Of a stretch of 64,000 nt of DNA, positions 54,476 through 63,376 are shown one piece after another. This stretch comes from Psychroserpens ponticola (lineage in GTDB: Bacteria; Bacteroidota; Bacteroidia; Flavobacteriales; Flavobacteriaceae), in the NCBI RefSeq assembly GCF_023556315.2, contig NZ_CP116221.1:2990001-3054000 (forward strand), given 5' to 3'. The notes below the pieces were generated by a model. The model was not told the DNA's origin, did not search any database, and saw only the letters and a list, made by a program, of their open reading frames with translations. A program made the translations under genes and the position numbers. Numbering within the stretch: position 1 is the stretch's first letter; every line of letters begins with the position of its first letter.

Positions 54476-56452
54476 TTAATTTTTTAAGATTGGGATTTTT
54501 AATATCACTTTGGTTCCTACAGCCTCATTGTTGACTTTTAAATCTATAAACTCTACACCTATCTTTTTATCGCGACCATAGTTTAACAAATCTAATCGTT
54601 CTGTTGTTGCTTTTAAAGCAAAGGATTTGTGATGTGATGCTCTTTTCTGATTAATCTCTTTAGATTTCTCTCTACCAATACCATTATCTTCAATGACGCA
54701 CTCTACTATTTTATCAGAAAATTTAGATATGGAAATACTCAACTTTCGATTATCTTTTTTATGCAGTAAACCATGTTTTAAAGCATTCTCTATATAAGGC
54801 TGAATGAGCATTGTTGGTATATTAAATTCTTCAAAATTTGCATTATCATCTAAATGAATTGAATACTCTAGCGACTCTTCAAAACGTAATTTTTCGAGTT
54901 CTAAATAAAGATTTAAATTATGAACCTCATCTGGAATTGAAATAAAACCAGTATCACTAAAATGAAGATAATTACGGATTAAATCTGCAAACTTCCCTAA
55001 ATAATCACTGGCTAGATTTTTTTGATTTAACACAATATAATCTTGAATAGAATTTAATGCATTAAATATAAAATGTGGATTCATTTGTGCTTTTAAAGCT
55101 TTTAATTCTGAATCTTTATACTGCTTCTCTACTGCTAATCGTTTTTGTGTTTCTTTAAGTTCTATAGTTACTAATTCTGCTTTCTTTTGAGCTTTTAATC
55201 TACTAAAATAAAAGACTGATGCAAGCAATAACAATCCTGCAACACTTAACGAACCAATAAACAAATTTCTGTTTTTCTGACTCTCAAGTTTTGTAATAAT
55301 AACCTGTTGTTCTGCTGTTTCTTTTTCGCGTTTTGTTTTTTCAGTTTCGTATTTTATCTCAATATCAGAAATTGCTTTTAGCTTATCTATGCCATGAATA
55401 GAATCTTTTATGTTTTGATGTTTCTCATAAAAATCAAATGCTTTCTTGTACTCTTTTTTGGCGTAATACAATTCAGATAAACCTTGAAAATTATTTTTTT
55501 TCGTATAAATATTGTCATAACTTTTCATAGCCATATTTGTCTTCAAAAAATAATACTCAGCATCATCATATTTTTTTTGGTGCAAATAGTTGTAGGCAAT
55601 ATTATGATTTGCATCATCAACTCTACTTTGAAGGTTTAATGACTTATATAATACTAAGGCTTGTTTGTTGTAGTCATGTGCTTTCTCATAGTTTTCTAAT
55701 TTAGAATACACTGATGCCAGACAAGATTTTAAACTAGCAAGGCTTCTAGGTCGTTTTACCTTTTGCTCAGCTTCTAAAGCAAAAGACAAAGCTTTTTTAA
55801 ATTCTTTCTTTTGCCTGTAGCTATTTGCCAAATTAATACATGTTCGACCAATTATACTATTATTTCCCTGAGCTTTTGGATCGTTATAAACTTCCATATA
55901 ATAGTCTATAGCTTTATCAAATTCATTAATTTCAGCATATAAAGCACCAATATTCATTTTAAGCCATAATGCATTTGTATATTTTGATTCATCTTTTTCA
56001 AGATAACTAACGACTTCCTTAAAAGTTTTTAAGGCATTGGTATAATCTCCTTTTTCTTGAAGAATGATTGCCTTACTATTTTTTACAATAACAACTCCAT
56101 AATCATAGTCAATTGACTTGTACAACTCAATGGCTTCATCTGCCTTCATTAACGCCGAATCCAATTTCTTTATATCACTATAATATTCAGAGAGTTCTCT
56201 TAATGCTCCAGCCTTATTTATTATACTATTTGAAGCATCGCTGGCTTTTAAATATTTTTTAATGAAGTGTAAATGAATATCAGAATTTGCACTTCTATAT
56301 GTCTTTGTGATTTCTTTATATTTATCTAACAACAAACTATCATTCTTAATAGCCAATAGTATTGTTTCTAAGCTGTCTATTTTTTTTTCTTGTTGTGAAA
56401 AAGTAAATTGAAAAACAAAGAGTATTATAATTATGAGTAATACATTTTTCAT
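54476..56452 (-). CDS. TPR-containing sensor histidine kinase (His_kinase/LytS type)
   Basis: A 658-aa membrane kinase: signal peptide (cut near FTFSQ), six or so tetratricopeptide repeats in the periplasm (about 60-350, such as GDYTNALKTFKEVVSYLEKD and KYDDAEYYFLKTNMAM), a membrane helix (about 396-418, LFIGSLSVAGLLLLASVFYF), a short coiled coil, and the His_kinase domain with ALKAQMNPHFIFNALNSIQD (phospho-His) and ATPase segment IENALKHGLLHKKD plus EDNGIGREKSKEI. I prefer the second Met at 56452 because the promoter would leave almost no leader for the ATG at 56458. Confidence 0.93.
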   Translation of the reverse strand: MKNVLLIIIILFVFQFTFSQQEKKIDSLETILLAIKNDSLLLDKYKEITKTYRSANSDIHLHFIKKYLKASDASNSIINKAGALRELSEYYSDIKKLDSALMKADEAIELYKSIDYDYGVVIVKNSKAIILQEKGDYTNALKTFKEVVSYLEKDESKYTNALWLKMNIGALYAEINEFDKAIDYYMEVYNDPKAQGNNSIIGRTCINLANSYRQKKEFKKALSFALEAEQKVKRPRSLASLKSCLASVYSKLENYEKAHDYNKQALVLYKSLNLQSRVDDANHNIAYNYLHQKKYDDAEYYFLKTNMAMKSYDNIYTKKNNFQGLSELYYAKKEYKKAFDFYEKHQNIKDSIHGIDKLKAISDIEIKYETEKTKREKETAEQQVIITKLESQKNRNLFIGSLSVAGLLLLASVFYFSRLKAQKKAELVTIELKETQKRLAVEKQYKDSELKALKAQMNPHFIFNALNSIQDYIVLNQKNLASDYLGKFADLIRNYLHFSDTGFISIPDEVHNLNLYLELEKLRFEESLEYSIHLDDNANFEEFNIPTMLIQPYIENALKHGLLHKKDNRKLSISISKFSDKIVECVIEDNGIGREKSKEINQKRASHHKSFALKATTERLDLLNYGRDKKIGVEFIDLKVNNEAVGTKVILKIPILKN

Positions 56453-56469
56453 AAACATTGGGTAAGATG

Positions 56470-56535
56470 CAAAAATGACATTAAATTTGATATAATAAAC
56501 CTTTGAATTGCTGAAATGTGGCTTTGGGTTTTTAA
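56470..56535 (-). promoter_or_regulatory. LytTR-type operator and promoter, site D (kinase operon)
   Basis: Minus strand: TTAAAAACCCAAAGC at 56535 (weaker half-site), TTTCAGCAAT with its half-site 21 bp on, and CATTTTTG ending at 56470, the same 66-bp register. It precedes the kinase start by 11-17 bp. The upstream half-site matches less well than in A-C, so this one is less certain; if real, the system regulates itself. Confidence 0.55.
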
Positions 56536-56545
56536 TGCAAATATT

Positions 56546-57541
56546 CTACTGCTCTGGAAAGTTATTTATGGATAGTGTTTCAAATTCATTCTTATCATTT
56601 TCAAATATCAAAAACACTTTTAATTCAGGATGCGATTTTAAAAATTCGGTAACGTTTTCGATTCCCATAGCTTGAAATGCTGTAGCATACGCATCTGCAG
56701 TCATACAATCTTTAGCAATGACAGAGACGCTTAGAATATTTGTTTTACTTGGATAGCCTGTTTTGGTATTGATGATGTGTGCATATCGATTTCCGTTGTC
56801 ATCCGTTTTAAACTTTCTGTAGGTTCCTGAAGTTGCCATACCAACATTTGTAAGTGAAATTCCTTTTAAGACCGACTGTTCACCATCAAAACGTGGTTCG
56901 TCAAGTCCGACTCTCCAAGGTGATTTTTTTTCTATATTCATTCCACTTGCACGAATCTCACCTCCTATTTCAACCAAATAATCATTGATATTCTTATCTT
57001 CTAAAAAGTTGGCAATTACATCAACACCATAACCTTTAGCAATGGCATTAAACTCAATGTAAGTCCCAGATTGCTTGTCAACTTTATTATCTTTAAGAGC
57101 TACTTTATCAAAACCAACAAAACGCATAAGGCTATCAATCGTTGTACTATCGGTTAAAAATTTACTTTTATCTGCGCCAAAACTCCATGCATTCACAACA
57201 TCGCCAATGGTTGGATCGAAAGCACCATCAGTAGCTTCATGTATTTTTTTTGAAGCTAAAAACACGTTTTCAAAATGTTTATCCATCACAACAGCTTCAT
57301 TTCTATTTAACTTAGAAATATCTGAATTTGGAATATAGGTTGACATTGATTGGTTGACAATAGCAAACAAGCTATCAAACTGTTTTTCGTAGTTGATTTC
57401 AGAATTATAAATCACAGAATACGATGTGCCAAAAACTGGCCCTGAAGTTTTAATATTTTCTGAAGTCTCAATTTGTTGTTTCCCTTCATTTTTACATGAT
57501 ACAATCACCAAGAACACGAAGACAAATGTAATTTTTTTCAT
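56546..57541 (-). CDS. apbE: FAD:protein FMN transferase lipoprotein
   Basis: A 331-aa lipoprotein (lipobox VIVSC near residue 16) that attaches FMN from FAD to Thr residues of target proteins. ApbE hallmarks are present: FGTSYSVIYNS, YIEFNAIAKGYGVDVIANFL, VEIGGEIRASG, and the magnesium site around DCMTADAYATAFQAMG. Its likely substrates are NqrC (60-64 kb region here) and NqrB. Its start directly abuts the stop of the preceding small gene. Confidence 0.95.
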   Translation of the reverse strand: MKKITFVFVFLVIVSCKNEGKQQIETSENIKTSGPVFGTSYSVIYNSEINYEKQFDSLFAIVNQSMSTYIPNSDISKLNRNEAVVMDKHFENVFLASKKIHEATDGAFDPTIGDVVNAWSFGADKSKFLTDSTTIDSLMRFVGFDKVALKDNKVDKQSGTYIEFNAIAKGYGVDVIANFLEDKNINDYLVEIGGEIRASGMNIEKKSPWRVGLDEPRFDGEQSVLKGISLTNVGMATSGTYRKFKTDDNGNRYAHIINTKTGYPSKTNILSVSVIAKDCMTADAYATAFQAMGIENVTEFLKSHPELKVFLIFENDKNEFETLSINNFPEQ

Positions 57542-57919
57542 TTAATTTAGATTCGTTTCAATTACTTGAATCCCGTTATATTCTATAAGATAATCTTCAT
57601 TGAGATACACCGGTAAATCTTCACCATTTGGGTTTCCTAAACCAACACCAGCATATAAAACTTTTGCGTCTTTATCTGAAGCATGTTTTTTAAATGTCTC
57701 CATCCAAACCACATCATAGTTATTTGGGTTTTCGGGAAGCACAACCGCTTTTACTATCACAAAAAAGTACTGACTATTTTTATCAATGCATACAAATTGC
57801 GGATGCTTTTTCAGCTTGCTATTAATAGCAACAAATTCAAAACCACGCTTTTCTAAATCTTTCCCAACATGATTCATTGCTAAGTTGTGAAGTTCTTGTT
57901 TTGTAAGTGCTTTGCTCAT
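57542..57919 (-). CDS. small NQR-associated protein, function unknown
   Basis: A 125-aa soluble protein (FEFVAINSKLKKHPQFVCID, YFFVIVKAVVLPENPNNYDV, KVLYAGVGLGNPNGEDLPVY). I recall flavobacterial relatives annotated as a short NADH-quinone reductase subunit F, but it has no iron-sulfur cysteines or flavin motif and is not NqrF. It lies directly before apbE and is probably co-transcribed with it, so a role in NQR maturation is plausible but unproven. Confidence 0.7.
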   Translation of the reverse strand: MSKALTKQELHNLAMNHVGKDLEKRGFEFVAINSKLKKHPQFVCIDKNSQYFFVIVKAVVLPENPNNYDVVWMETFKKHASDKDAKVLYAGVGLGNPNGEDLPVYLNEDYLIEYNGIQVIETNLN

Positions 57920-58099
57920 CTTAATTCAACAAAATTGGTTTCCTATTTTATTTTCAAAAATACGATAAATAGTTTTTTTGATGACAATTTATAAGATTTT
58001 GATGATGTTACTATAATCATCATGATAAACAAAACAAGAAATAGTAAAATTTCAATTATGTTGTAAACTTCAATCCTTTGACATATATTTAATGGTTAT

Positions 58100-58693
58100 A
58101 TGCGAAAGGTTGATTATACATCTAATAAAACAAATTATCGGTCTGACATTGTTAGCGCAATAAAAGCTAATGATAACGGTGTTTTAAAATCGCTTTACAA
58201 AGCAAATTATTACAAAGTAGAAGGTTTAGTACTTAAAAATAATGGCACAAAAGACCACGCAAAAGACATTTATCAAGACGCATTTCTTGCCGTTTGGAAA
58301 AACGTACAACTAGATAAATTTACTCCTCAAAACGAAAGTTCTTTACATGGCTATATATATACAATCGCAAAGAATAAGTGGATGGATTATTTACGTTCTA
58401 AAGATTATAAGAAAACCATAGTATCAGATGAAATAAATGATCGGAATGCTTCCCTAGAAGATTCAGAAACAAATAGTGATGACATTATAAAAGAGCAACG
58501 ATTAACTAGTGTAATGCAAGCTTTTAAAGATCTTGGCGAACCTTGTAAATCGCTTTTACGTCAATTTTATTTCGACAAAAAATCTATGAAAGAAATTGCA
58601 AATGAATTACAATTAGATGCAGCTTCTACAAGAAATAAAAAATACAGATGCATGCAAAAATTACGTGAAATTGCCCTAAAAATTGACAAATAG
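58100..58693 (+). CDS. ECF-type RNA polymerase sigma factor
   Basis: A 197-aa sigma-70-like factor. Region 2 (about 25-110) includes HAKDIYQDAFLAVWKNVQLD and SSLHGYIYTIAKNKWMDYLR; region 4 (about 135-190) includes LLRQFYFDKKSMKEIANELQ with ASTRNKKYRCMQKLREI. It is followed 2 bp later by its partner gene. No flanking target gene is evident. Confidence 0.93.
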   Translation: MRKVDYTSNKTNYRSDIVSAIKANDNGVLKSLYKANYYKVEGLVLKNNGTKDHAKDIYQDAFLAVWKNVQLDKFTPQNESSLHGYIYTIAKNKWMDYLRSKDYKKTIVSDEINDRNASLEDSETNSDDIIKEQRLTSVMQAFKDLGEPCKSLLRQFYFDKKSMKEIANELQLDAASTRNKKYRCMQKLREIALKIDK

Positions 58694-58695
58694 TA

Positions 58696-59418
58696 ATGAA
58701 CCTGAGTACAAACATATCGCAAGAGTTATTAGAAACTGTCGAAAGGTATATTAATCAAAATATGACTAGTGACGAACTAAAAACATTTGAGCATAAACTT
58801 GAAAGTGATTCAGAATTTAAAGTACAAGTAGAAGATATTAAAACACTTTTATTTGGTATCGAATCACAATCTTTAAAAGAAAAACTAAACTCTTTTCACG
58901 AAGATATTCATAAAGACAAAACTCATAATATCCGTTATTTACAATTTAGAAAAATTGCAGCAGCTGCAGTTATAATTTTATCAATTGGAAGTTTTTGGTT
59001 TTTCAATCAAAATTCAAATGATAAATTATATGCGAACTATTTCTATCCAGACCCTGGTTTACCTACTACAATGAGTAGTACAAACAATTATAAATTCTAT
59101 GAAGCCATGGTTAATTACAAGCAAGGTGACTACCAAACGGCAATTTCTAAATGGGAACTATTACAACATTCAAAGCCAAATAACGATACGTTAAATTATT
59201 TTATTGGAGTTGCACATCTTGCTGATAAAAATGAACAAAGTGCGATTTCTTTTTTAGAGGAAGTAACAAAAAATTCAAACTTCCCTTTAGCAAACGATGC
59301 CTATTATTATTTGGGATTAGCATATTTAAAAACTGGTAACATTGATATAGCCAGAAGAAATTTACTAAATTCAAATAGCGATAAAAGCAAAGCTCTCTTA
59401 TCTGAGCTAAACGATTAA
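58696..59418 (+). CDS. membrane TPR protein, probable sigma-factor partner
   Basis: A 240-aa protein with a cytoplasmic N-terminal region (about 1-85; ERYINQNMTSDELKTFEHKL resembles zinc-free anti-sigma starts), a membrane helix (about 92-108, IAAAAVIILSIGSFWFF) and periplasmic tetratricopeptide repeats (YEAMVNYKQGDYQTAISKWE, AYYYLGLAYLKTGNIDIARR). Placement and layout suggest it regulates the sigma factor upstream. Confidence 0.82.
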   Translation: MNLSTNISQELLETVERYINQNMTSDELKTFEHKLESDSEFKVQVEDIKTLLFGIESQSLKEKLNSFHEDIHKDKTHNIRYLQFRKIAAAAVIILSIGSFWFFNQNSNDKLYANYFYPDPGLPTTMSSTNNYKFYEAMVNYKQGDYQTAISKWELLQHSKPNNDTLNYFIGVAHLADKNEQSAISFLEEVTKNSNFPLANDAYYYLGLAYLKTGNIDIARRNLLNSNSDKSKALLSELND

Positions 59419-59476
59419 CTGCCTTAATAACTGATTGATATTCGCAAGGCAATTTTAAGACTGCTACAAAACATAA

Positions 59477-59508
59477 AAGAGTTCCCATCGAAATGAGAAC
59501 TCTCTTAA
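59477..59508 (+). terminator. hairpin after the sigma operon
   Basis: AGAGTTC (59479-59485) and GAACTCT (near 59497-59503) pair around a loop of CCATCGAAATGA. The T tract is poor, so termination may be weak or it may stabilise the mRNA end. Confidence 0.5.
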
Positions 59509-59596
59509 AAATATAAACTCTTCTATTTACCTAAAATTAATAGCATTAAAGTTTATACTTACGTATCGTAAAGCTTATAAAAAGTGAGCATAACGA

Positions 59597-60472
59597 TTAT
59601 TTAAATCGCACAAATTTTGCGCTATTAAAAATATAGTTAGACACAGGAACAATGGCATTTTGTTCAAGTTGGTACCAAGGTGAAATTTTCGAATTCACAA
59701 GGTTTTTAACTAAGTGAACGCTTTGAGCAGGTGTATTACCTTGGAATAGTAAAAACAGCTTCTGGCCTTTATCGTTTACAACTTCATCACAAATCATAAC
59801 GATATGTCCTGGAGAGCCTCCTTTAATAAGCATATCTCCTAGTTGCAAATCTGAATCATCAATAGATTTAAGTTCATTATAAAGTGATAATGTACCAGAA
59901 TACATATAAATTAAATTCAAGTATTTGTAGAAATTCTCTTTGCTATGATTCGCTGTAGCCATTTTATTAAAGGTCACTTTATTACCATTAATATTTGGTC
60001 TATAGCCTAGAGCATAATTTTCCCAAGAGCAATAATGACCAGAAGTAAAGTTAAAACCAATTTCATCTTTTCGATTGTTGTCCCAAAGGTATTCACTTCG
60101 AATTCTAATAAGTGCATCTGCACATTGCTGCAAACCATTTTTAGGAACAGGAATTTCTAAAACACCAATATGTCCTCTTTGCCAGAAATACGGAGAATCA
60201 TCATAATTAATAATTTTACTTCCAAAGGACTTTAGATTATAGTTTCTAAGATACTCTTGAAAACTACCTTTTTCATAACTAACTCGCACATATCCTTTAG
60301 GAGCATTTACTCTAGATAAAATGGTAAGGCCATCCTCATTAATCAAACTAGCCGTATTTAGAGCTGCAAAACTTGTATTTGATACATGCTCAACAGGTTT
60401 AAATTGCATAGCACCTGCAGCTAATGTTATTAGTGTAATTAAAGTCGCAATAACTATGAGCAGATTCTTCAT
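59597..60472 (-). CDS. DUF4846 exported protein
   Basis: A 291-aa protein with an N-terminal signal/anchor (about 1-22) and the DUF4846 pattern: YDDSPYFWQRGHIGVLEIPV, CADALIRIRSEYLWDNNR, DMLIKGGSPGHIVMICDEVV and FLLFQGNTPAQSVHLVKN. The conserved Cys and His residues in the second half resemble an NlpC/P60- or CHAP-like fold, but enzyme activity is not shown. Single gene between the sigma operon and the nqr terminator. Confidence 0.88.
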   Translation of the reverse strand: MKNLLIVIATLITLITLAAGAMQFKPVEHVSNTSFAALNTASLINEDGLTILSRVNAPKGYVRVSYEKGSFQEYLRNYNLKSFGSKIINYDDSPYFWQRGHIGVLEIPVPKNGLQQCADALIRIRSEYLWDNNRKDEIGFNFTSGHYCSWENYALGYRPNINGNKVTFNKMATANHSKENFYKYLNLIYMYSGTLSLYNELKSIDDSDLQLGDMLIKGGSPGHIVMICDEVVNDKGQKLFLLFQGNTPAQSVHLVKNLVNSKISPWYQLEQNAIVPVSNYIFNSAKFVRFK

Positions 60473-60566
60473 ATAGGTGTGAACGCAAAAACGTATCCAT
60501 TTCGTATTGACACCTAAAAAATTAACTTTTGATTATGATATATTGTTACATCCGAAATGAAAGTAT

Positions 60567-60600
60567 AAAAAAAGCCAACTCAATTGAGTTGGCTTTTTTT
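60567..60600 (-). terminator. nqr operon terminator
   Basis: A perfect 34-nt palindrome: AAAAAAAGCCAACTCAA and its complement TTGAGTTGGCTTTTTTT. It follows the nqrF stop by about 40 bp and could terminate in both directions. Confidence 0.93.
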
Positions 60601-60642
60601 ATTTTAGATTCTTAGACTAGTCTAGGAATGACATGAATTGGT

Positions 60643-61956
60643 TTATCCTCCAAAATCATCAAATCTTATGTGCTCATCTGGAATACCAAAATCTTCACCC
60701 ATTTTTTGAACTGCTTGATTCATTAATGGAGGTCCACAGAAATACAATTCAATATCTTCTGGTGCTTCATGATGATTTAAGTAATTATCGATAACACAAT
60801 TATGAATAAAACCGACAAAACCGTCACCAGCTTCATCATGAATATCTTTTTTAATTTTCCAATTATCTTGTTCCATTGGTTCAGACAATGCTAAGTAAAA
60901 TTTAAAGTTTGGAAAATCTTTTTCCAATGCTCTAAAGTAATGGATGTAAAACAATTCCGCTTTAGAACGACCTCCATACCAATATGTAACTTTACGTCCA
61001 GTTTTAAGAGTTCTAAATAATTCATATAAATGGGAACGCATTGGAGCCATTCCTGCTCCACCACCAACGTATAACATTTCAGAATCAGACTCATTAATAA
61101 AGAATTCTCCATAAGGTCCAGAAATAATAACCTTATCACCAATTTTTTGATTAAAGATATAAGATGATGCTACACCTGGATTAACATCCATCCATCCACC
61201 TTTGGCGCGATCAAAAGGAGGCGTTGCAACACGAACATTAAGCATGATTTTTCTTCCTTCAGCAGGATAAGAAGCCATAGAATACGCTCTTTCCACGAGT
61301 TCTTCATTTTTCATAACTAAAGGCCACAAACCAAACTTTTCCCAATCAGCTTTAAATTTATCTGGTTCACCTGGATGATCTTCTGGATGTGCAGATACGT
61401 CCATATCTGAATATTTTATTTCGCAATTAGGAATTTCAATTTGTATATATCCACCTGCTTTATAATTCATATCTTCAGGAATTTCAACAACAAATTCCTT
61501 AATAAACGTCGCTACGTTATAATTTGAAACTACAGTTGCTTCCCATTTTTTAATTCCGAATACTTCTTCAGGAATTGTGATTTCCATATTCTGCTTCACT
61601 TTCACCTGACAAGATAAACGTGCACCATGAGCTAGCTCTTTTCTACTAAAATGAGGTATCTCTGTAGGCAATGCTTCACCACCTCCAGAAAGGACGTGAC
61701 ATTCACACTGAATACATGTACCACCACCACCACAAGCAGATGGTAAAAATATTTTTTCAGCACCTAAAGTTGTTAATAAAGTACTTCCAGATGCTACTTC
61801 TATTTCACGTTCACCATTAATCAAGATTTTCACTGGACCAGATGGTGATAATTTTTGTTTTACAAATAATAACAACGACACTAGCACTAATGTTACTAAT
61901 AAAAACGCTGCTACTGTTGCTAAAACGGTTCCTAATGTTCCTGCTGCTAAAATCAT
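60643..61956 (-). CDS. nqrF: Na+-translocating NADH-quinone reductase subunit F
   Basis: A 437-aa subunit that takes electrons from NADH. One N-terminal membrane helix is followed by a 2Fe-2S ferredoxin domain (CGGGGTCIQCECHVLSG, and Cys in RLSCQVKVKQ), an FAD domain (ERAYSMASYPAEG) and an NADH domain (GPYGEFFINESDSEMLYVGG, then GGAGMAPMRSHLYEL and FCGPPLMNQAVQ). Start ATG at 61956. It is the last gene of the operon, 1 bp after nqrE. Confidence 0.97.
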   Translation of the reverse strand: MILAAGTLGTVLATVAAFLLVTLVLVSLLLFVKQKLSPSGPVKILINGEREIEVASGSTLLTTLGAEKIFLPSACGGGGTCIQCECHVLSGGGEALPTEIPHFSRKELAHGARLSCQVKVKQNMEITIPEEVFGIKKWEATVVSNYNVATFIKEFVVEIPEDMNYKAGGYIQIEIPNCEIKYSDMDVSAHPEDHPGEPDKFKADWEKFGLWPLVMKNEELVERAYSMASYPAEGRKIMLNVRVATPPFDRAKGGWMDVNPGVASSYIFNQKIGDKVIISGPYGEFFINESDSEMLYVGGGAGMAPMRSHLYELFRTLKTGRKVTYWYGGRSKAELFYIHYFRALEKDFPNFKFYLALSEPMEQDNWKIKKDIHDEAGDGFVGFIHNCVIDNYLNHHEAPEDIELYFCGPPLMNQAVQKMGEDFGIPDEHIRFDDFGG

Positions 61957-61957
61957 A

Positions 61958-62674
61958 CTACTCTTCTATTTTAGTGTTATTAGCTATTTCTATATTGTCT
62001 TCAGTTGCATTCACTTGAACTTCAACTGTTGTATCTTCTTTTGTTTCTTCTTCGTCACCTCCAGTTAACATTCCTCCAAAACTCATAAAACCAATTGCCA
62101 TAAGTCCTGTAATGATAAATGTAATTCCTAATCCTCTTAGTGCAGGTGGTACGTTAGAATATCTTATTTTCTCACGAATAGCAGCAATTGCTAAAATTGC
62201 TAAGAACCATCCAATTCCTGATCCAATTCCGTAAGTTGTAGCTAATCCTAATGTTGCAATTTCTCTAGATTGCATAAACAATGAACCTCCTAAAATGGCA
62301 CAATTCACAGCAATAAGTGGTAAGAAAATACCTAATGAATTATATAATGAAGGAGAGAATTTCTCTACAACAATTTCTACCAGTTGTACCATTGTTGCTA
62401 TAGTAGCAATAAACATGATAAATGATAAGAAACTTAAATCATAATCTGCATATTCTGCACCTAACCAAGATAAAGCTCCAGGTTGTAATACATATTGATC
62501 CAATAACCAGTTTAAAGGCACTGTAATTGCTAATACGAAAATTACTGCAGCTCCAAGACCAACTGCTGTTGATACTTTTTTAGAAACAGCTAGGTAAGAA
62601 CACATTCCTAAGAATGTAGCAAATACCATGTTGTCTATAAATATCGATTTGAAAAATAATTCTATATGTTCCAT
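61958..62674 (-). CDS. nqrE: Na+-translocating NADH-quinone reductase subunit E
   Basis: A 238-aa membrane subunit with six helices; [36 protein letters not shown] and [16 protein letters not shown] are family strands, the Cys in each half of the pair being iron ligands. The C-terminal tail (about 40 residues rich in Glu and Thr) is longer than in gamma-proteobacterial NqrE. Confidence 0.96.
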   Translation of the reverse strand: MEHIELFFKSIFIDNMVFATFLGMCSYLAVSKKVSTAVGLGAAVIFVLAITVPLNWLLDQYVLQPGALSWLGAEYADYDLSFLSFIMFIATIATMVQLVEIVVEKFSPSLYNSLGIFLPLIAVNCAILGGSLFMQSREIATLGLATTYGIGSGIGWFLAILAIAAIREKIRYSNVPPALRGLGITFIITGLMAIGFMSFGGMLTGGDEEETKEDTTVEVQVNATEDNIEIANNTKIEE

Positions 62675-62727
62675 ATTGTATATTTTGATGAGATTCTGAA
62701 CTGAATTCAGAATAACAATTCAATTCT

Positions 62728-63372
62728 TTAATCTTCTACTAATGCTGTATTTCTTGAACGTTGTACCCAAATAATGATTCCAACTACGATTAATGCCATT
62801 GGTGATAATAACATAAATCCGTTATTTTCATATCCAAAAGCATATAATCCAGTTTTTTCAATTGGATCTCCTAATACAGGAATTCCTAATAAGGTTCCTG
62901 ATCCTAAAAGCTCTCTAAAGAATCCAACTATAATTAAAATCACAGCATATCCTAAAGCGTTTCCAATACCATCTAAGAATGATCTCCAAGGCCCATTACC
63001 TAAAGCAAACGCTTCGAAACGTCCCATAATGATACAGTTTGTAATAATTAATCCAACGAATACTGAAAGTGTTTTACTTAATTCATAAGCAAAAGCCTTC
63101 AATACTAAATCCACAATAATTACTAAAGTAGCCACAACTATAAGTTGTACAATAATTCTAATTTTTGAAGGAATAATGTTTCTCATTAAAGAAATCACCA
63201 CGTTACCAACACCTAATACAAATAGTACAGATATTGACATTACTATTGATGCTTCTAACTCTGCAGTAATTGCTAAAGCAGAACAAATCCCTAATACCTG
63301 AATTGTAATCGGGTTATTATCTGCTAAAGGGTCTTTAATTAAAGCTGCGTCTTTTTTTGAAAGTAAGCCCAT
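62728..63372 (-). CDS. nqrD: Na+-translocating NADH-quinone reductase subunit D
   Basis: A 214-aa membrane subunit: NPITIQVLGICSALAITAEL, FVGLIITNCIIMGRFEAFAL and RSFLDGIGNALGYAVILIIV match NqrD. It lies 4 bp after nqrC and 53 bp before nqrE. Confidence 0.96.
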   Translation of the reverse strand: MGLLSKKDAALIKDPLADNNPITIQVLGICSALAITAELEASIVMSISVLFVLGVGNVVISLMRNIIPSKIRIIVQLIVVATLVIIVDLVLKAFAYELSKTLSVFVGLIITNCIIMGRFEAFALGNGPWRSFLDGIGNALGYAVILIIVGFFRELLGSGTLLGIPVLGDPIEKTGLYAFGYENNGFMLLSPMALIVVGIIIWVQRSRNTALVED

Positions 63373-63376
63373 ACTA

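Noticed and set aside
57542-57919. A second nqrF
   Set aside because: No cysteine cluster, no flavin motif and only 125 residues; it cannot do the NqrF reaction.
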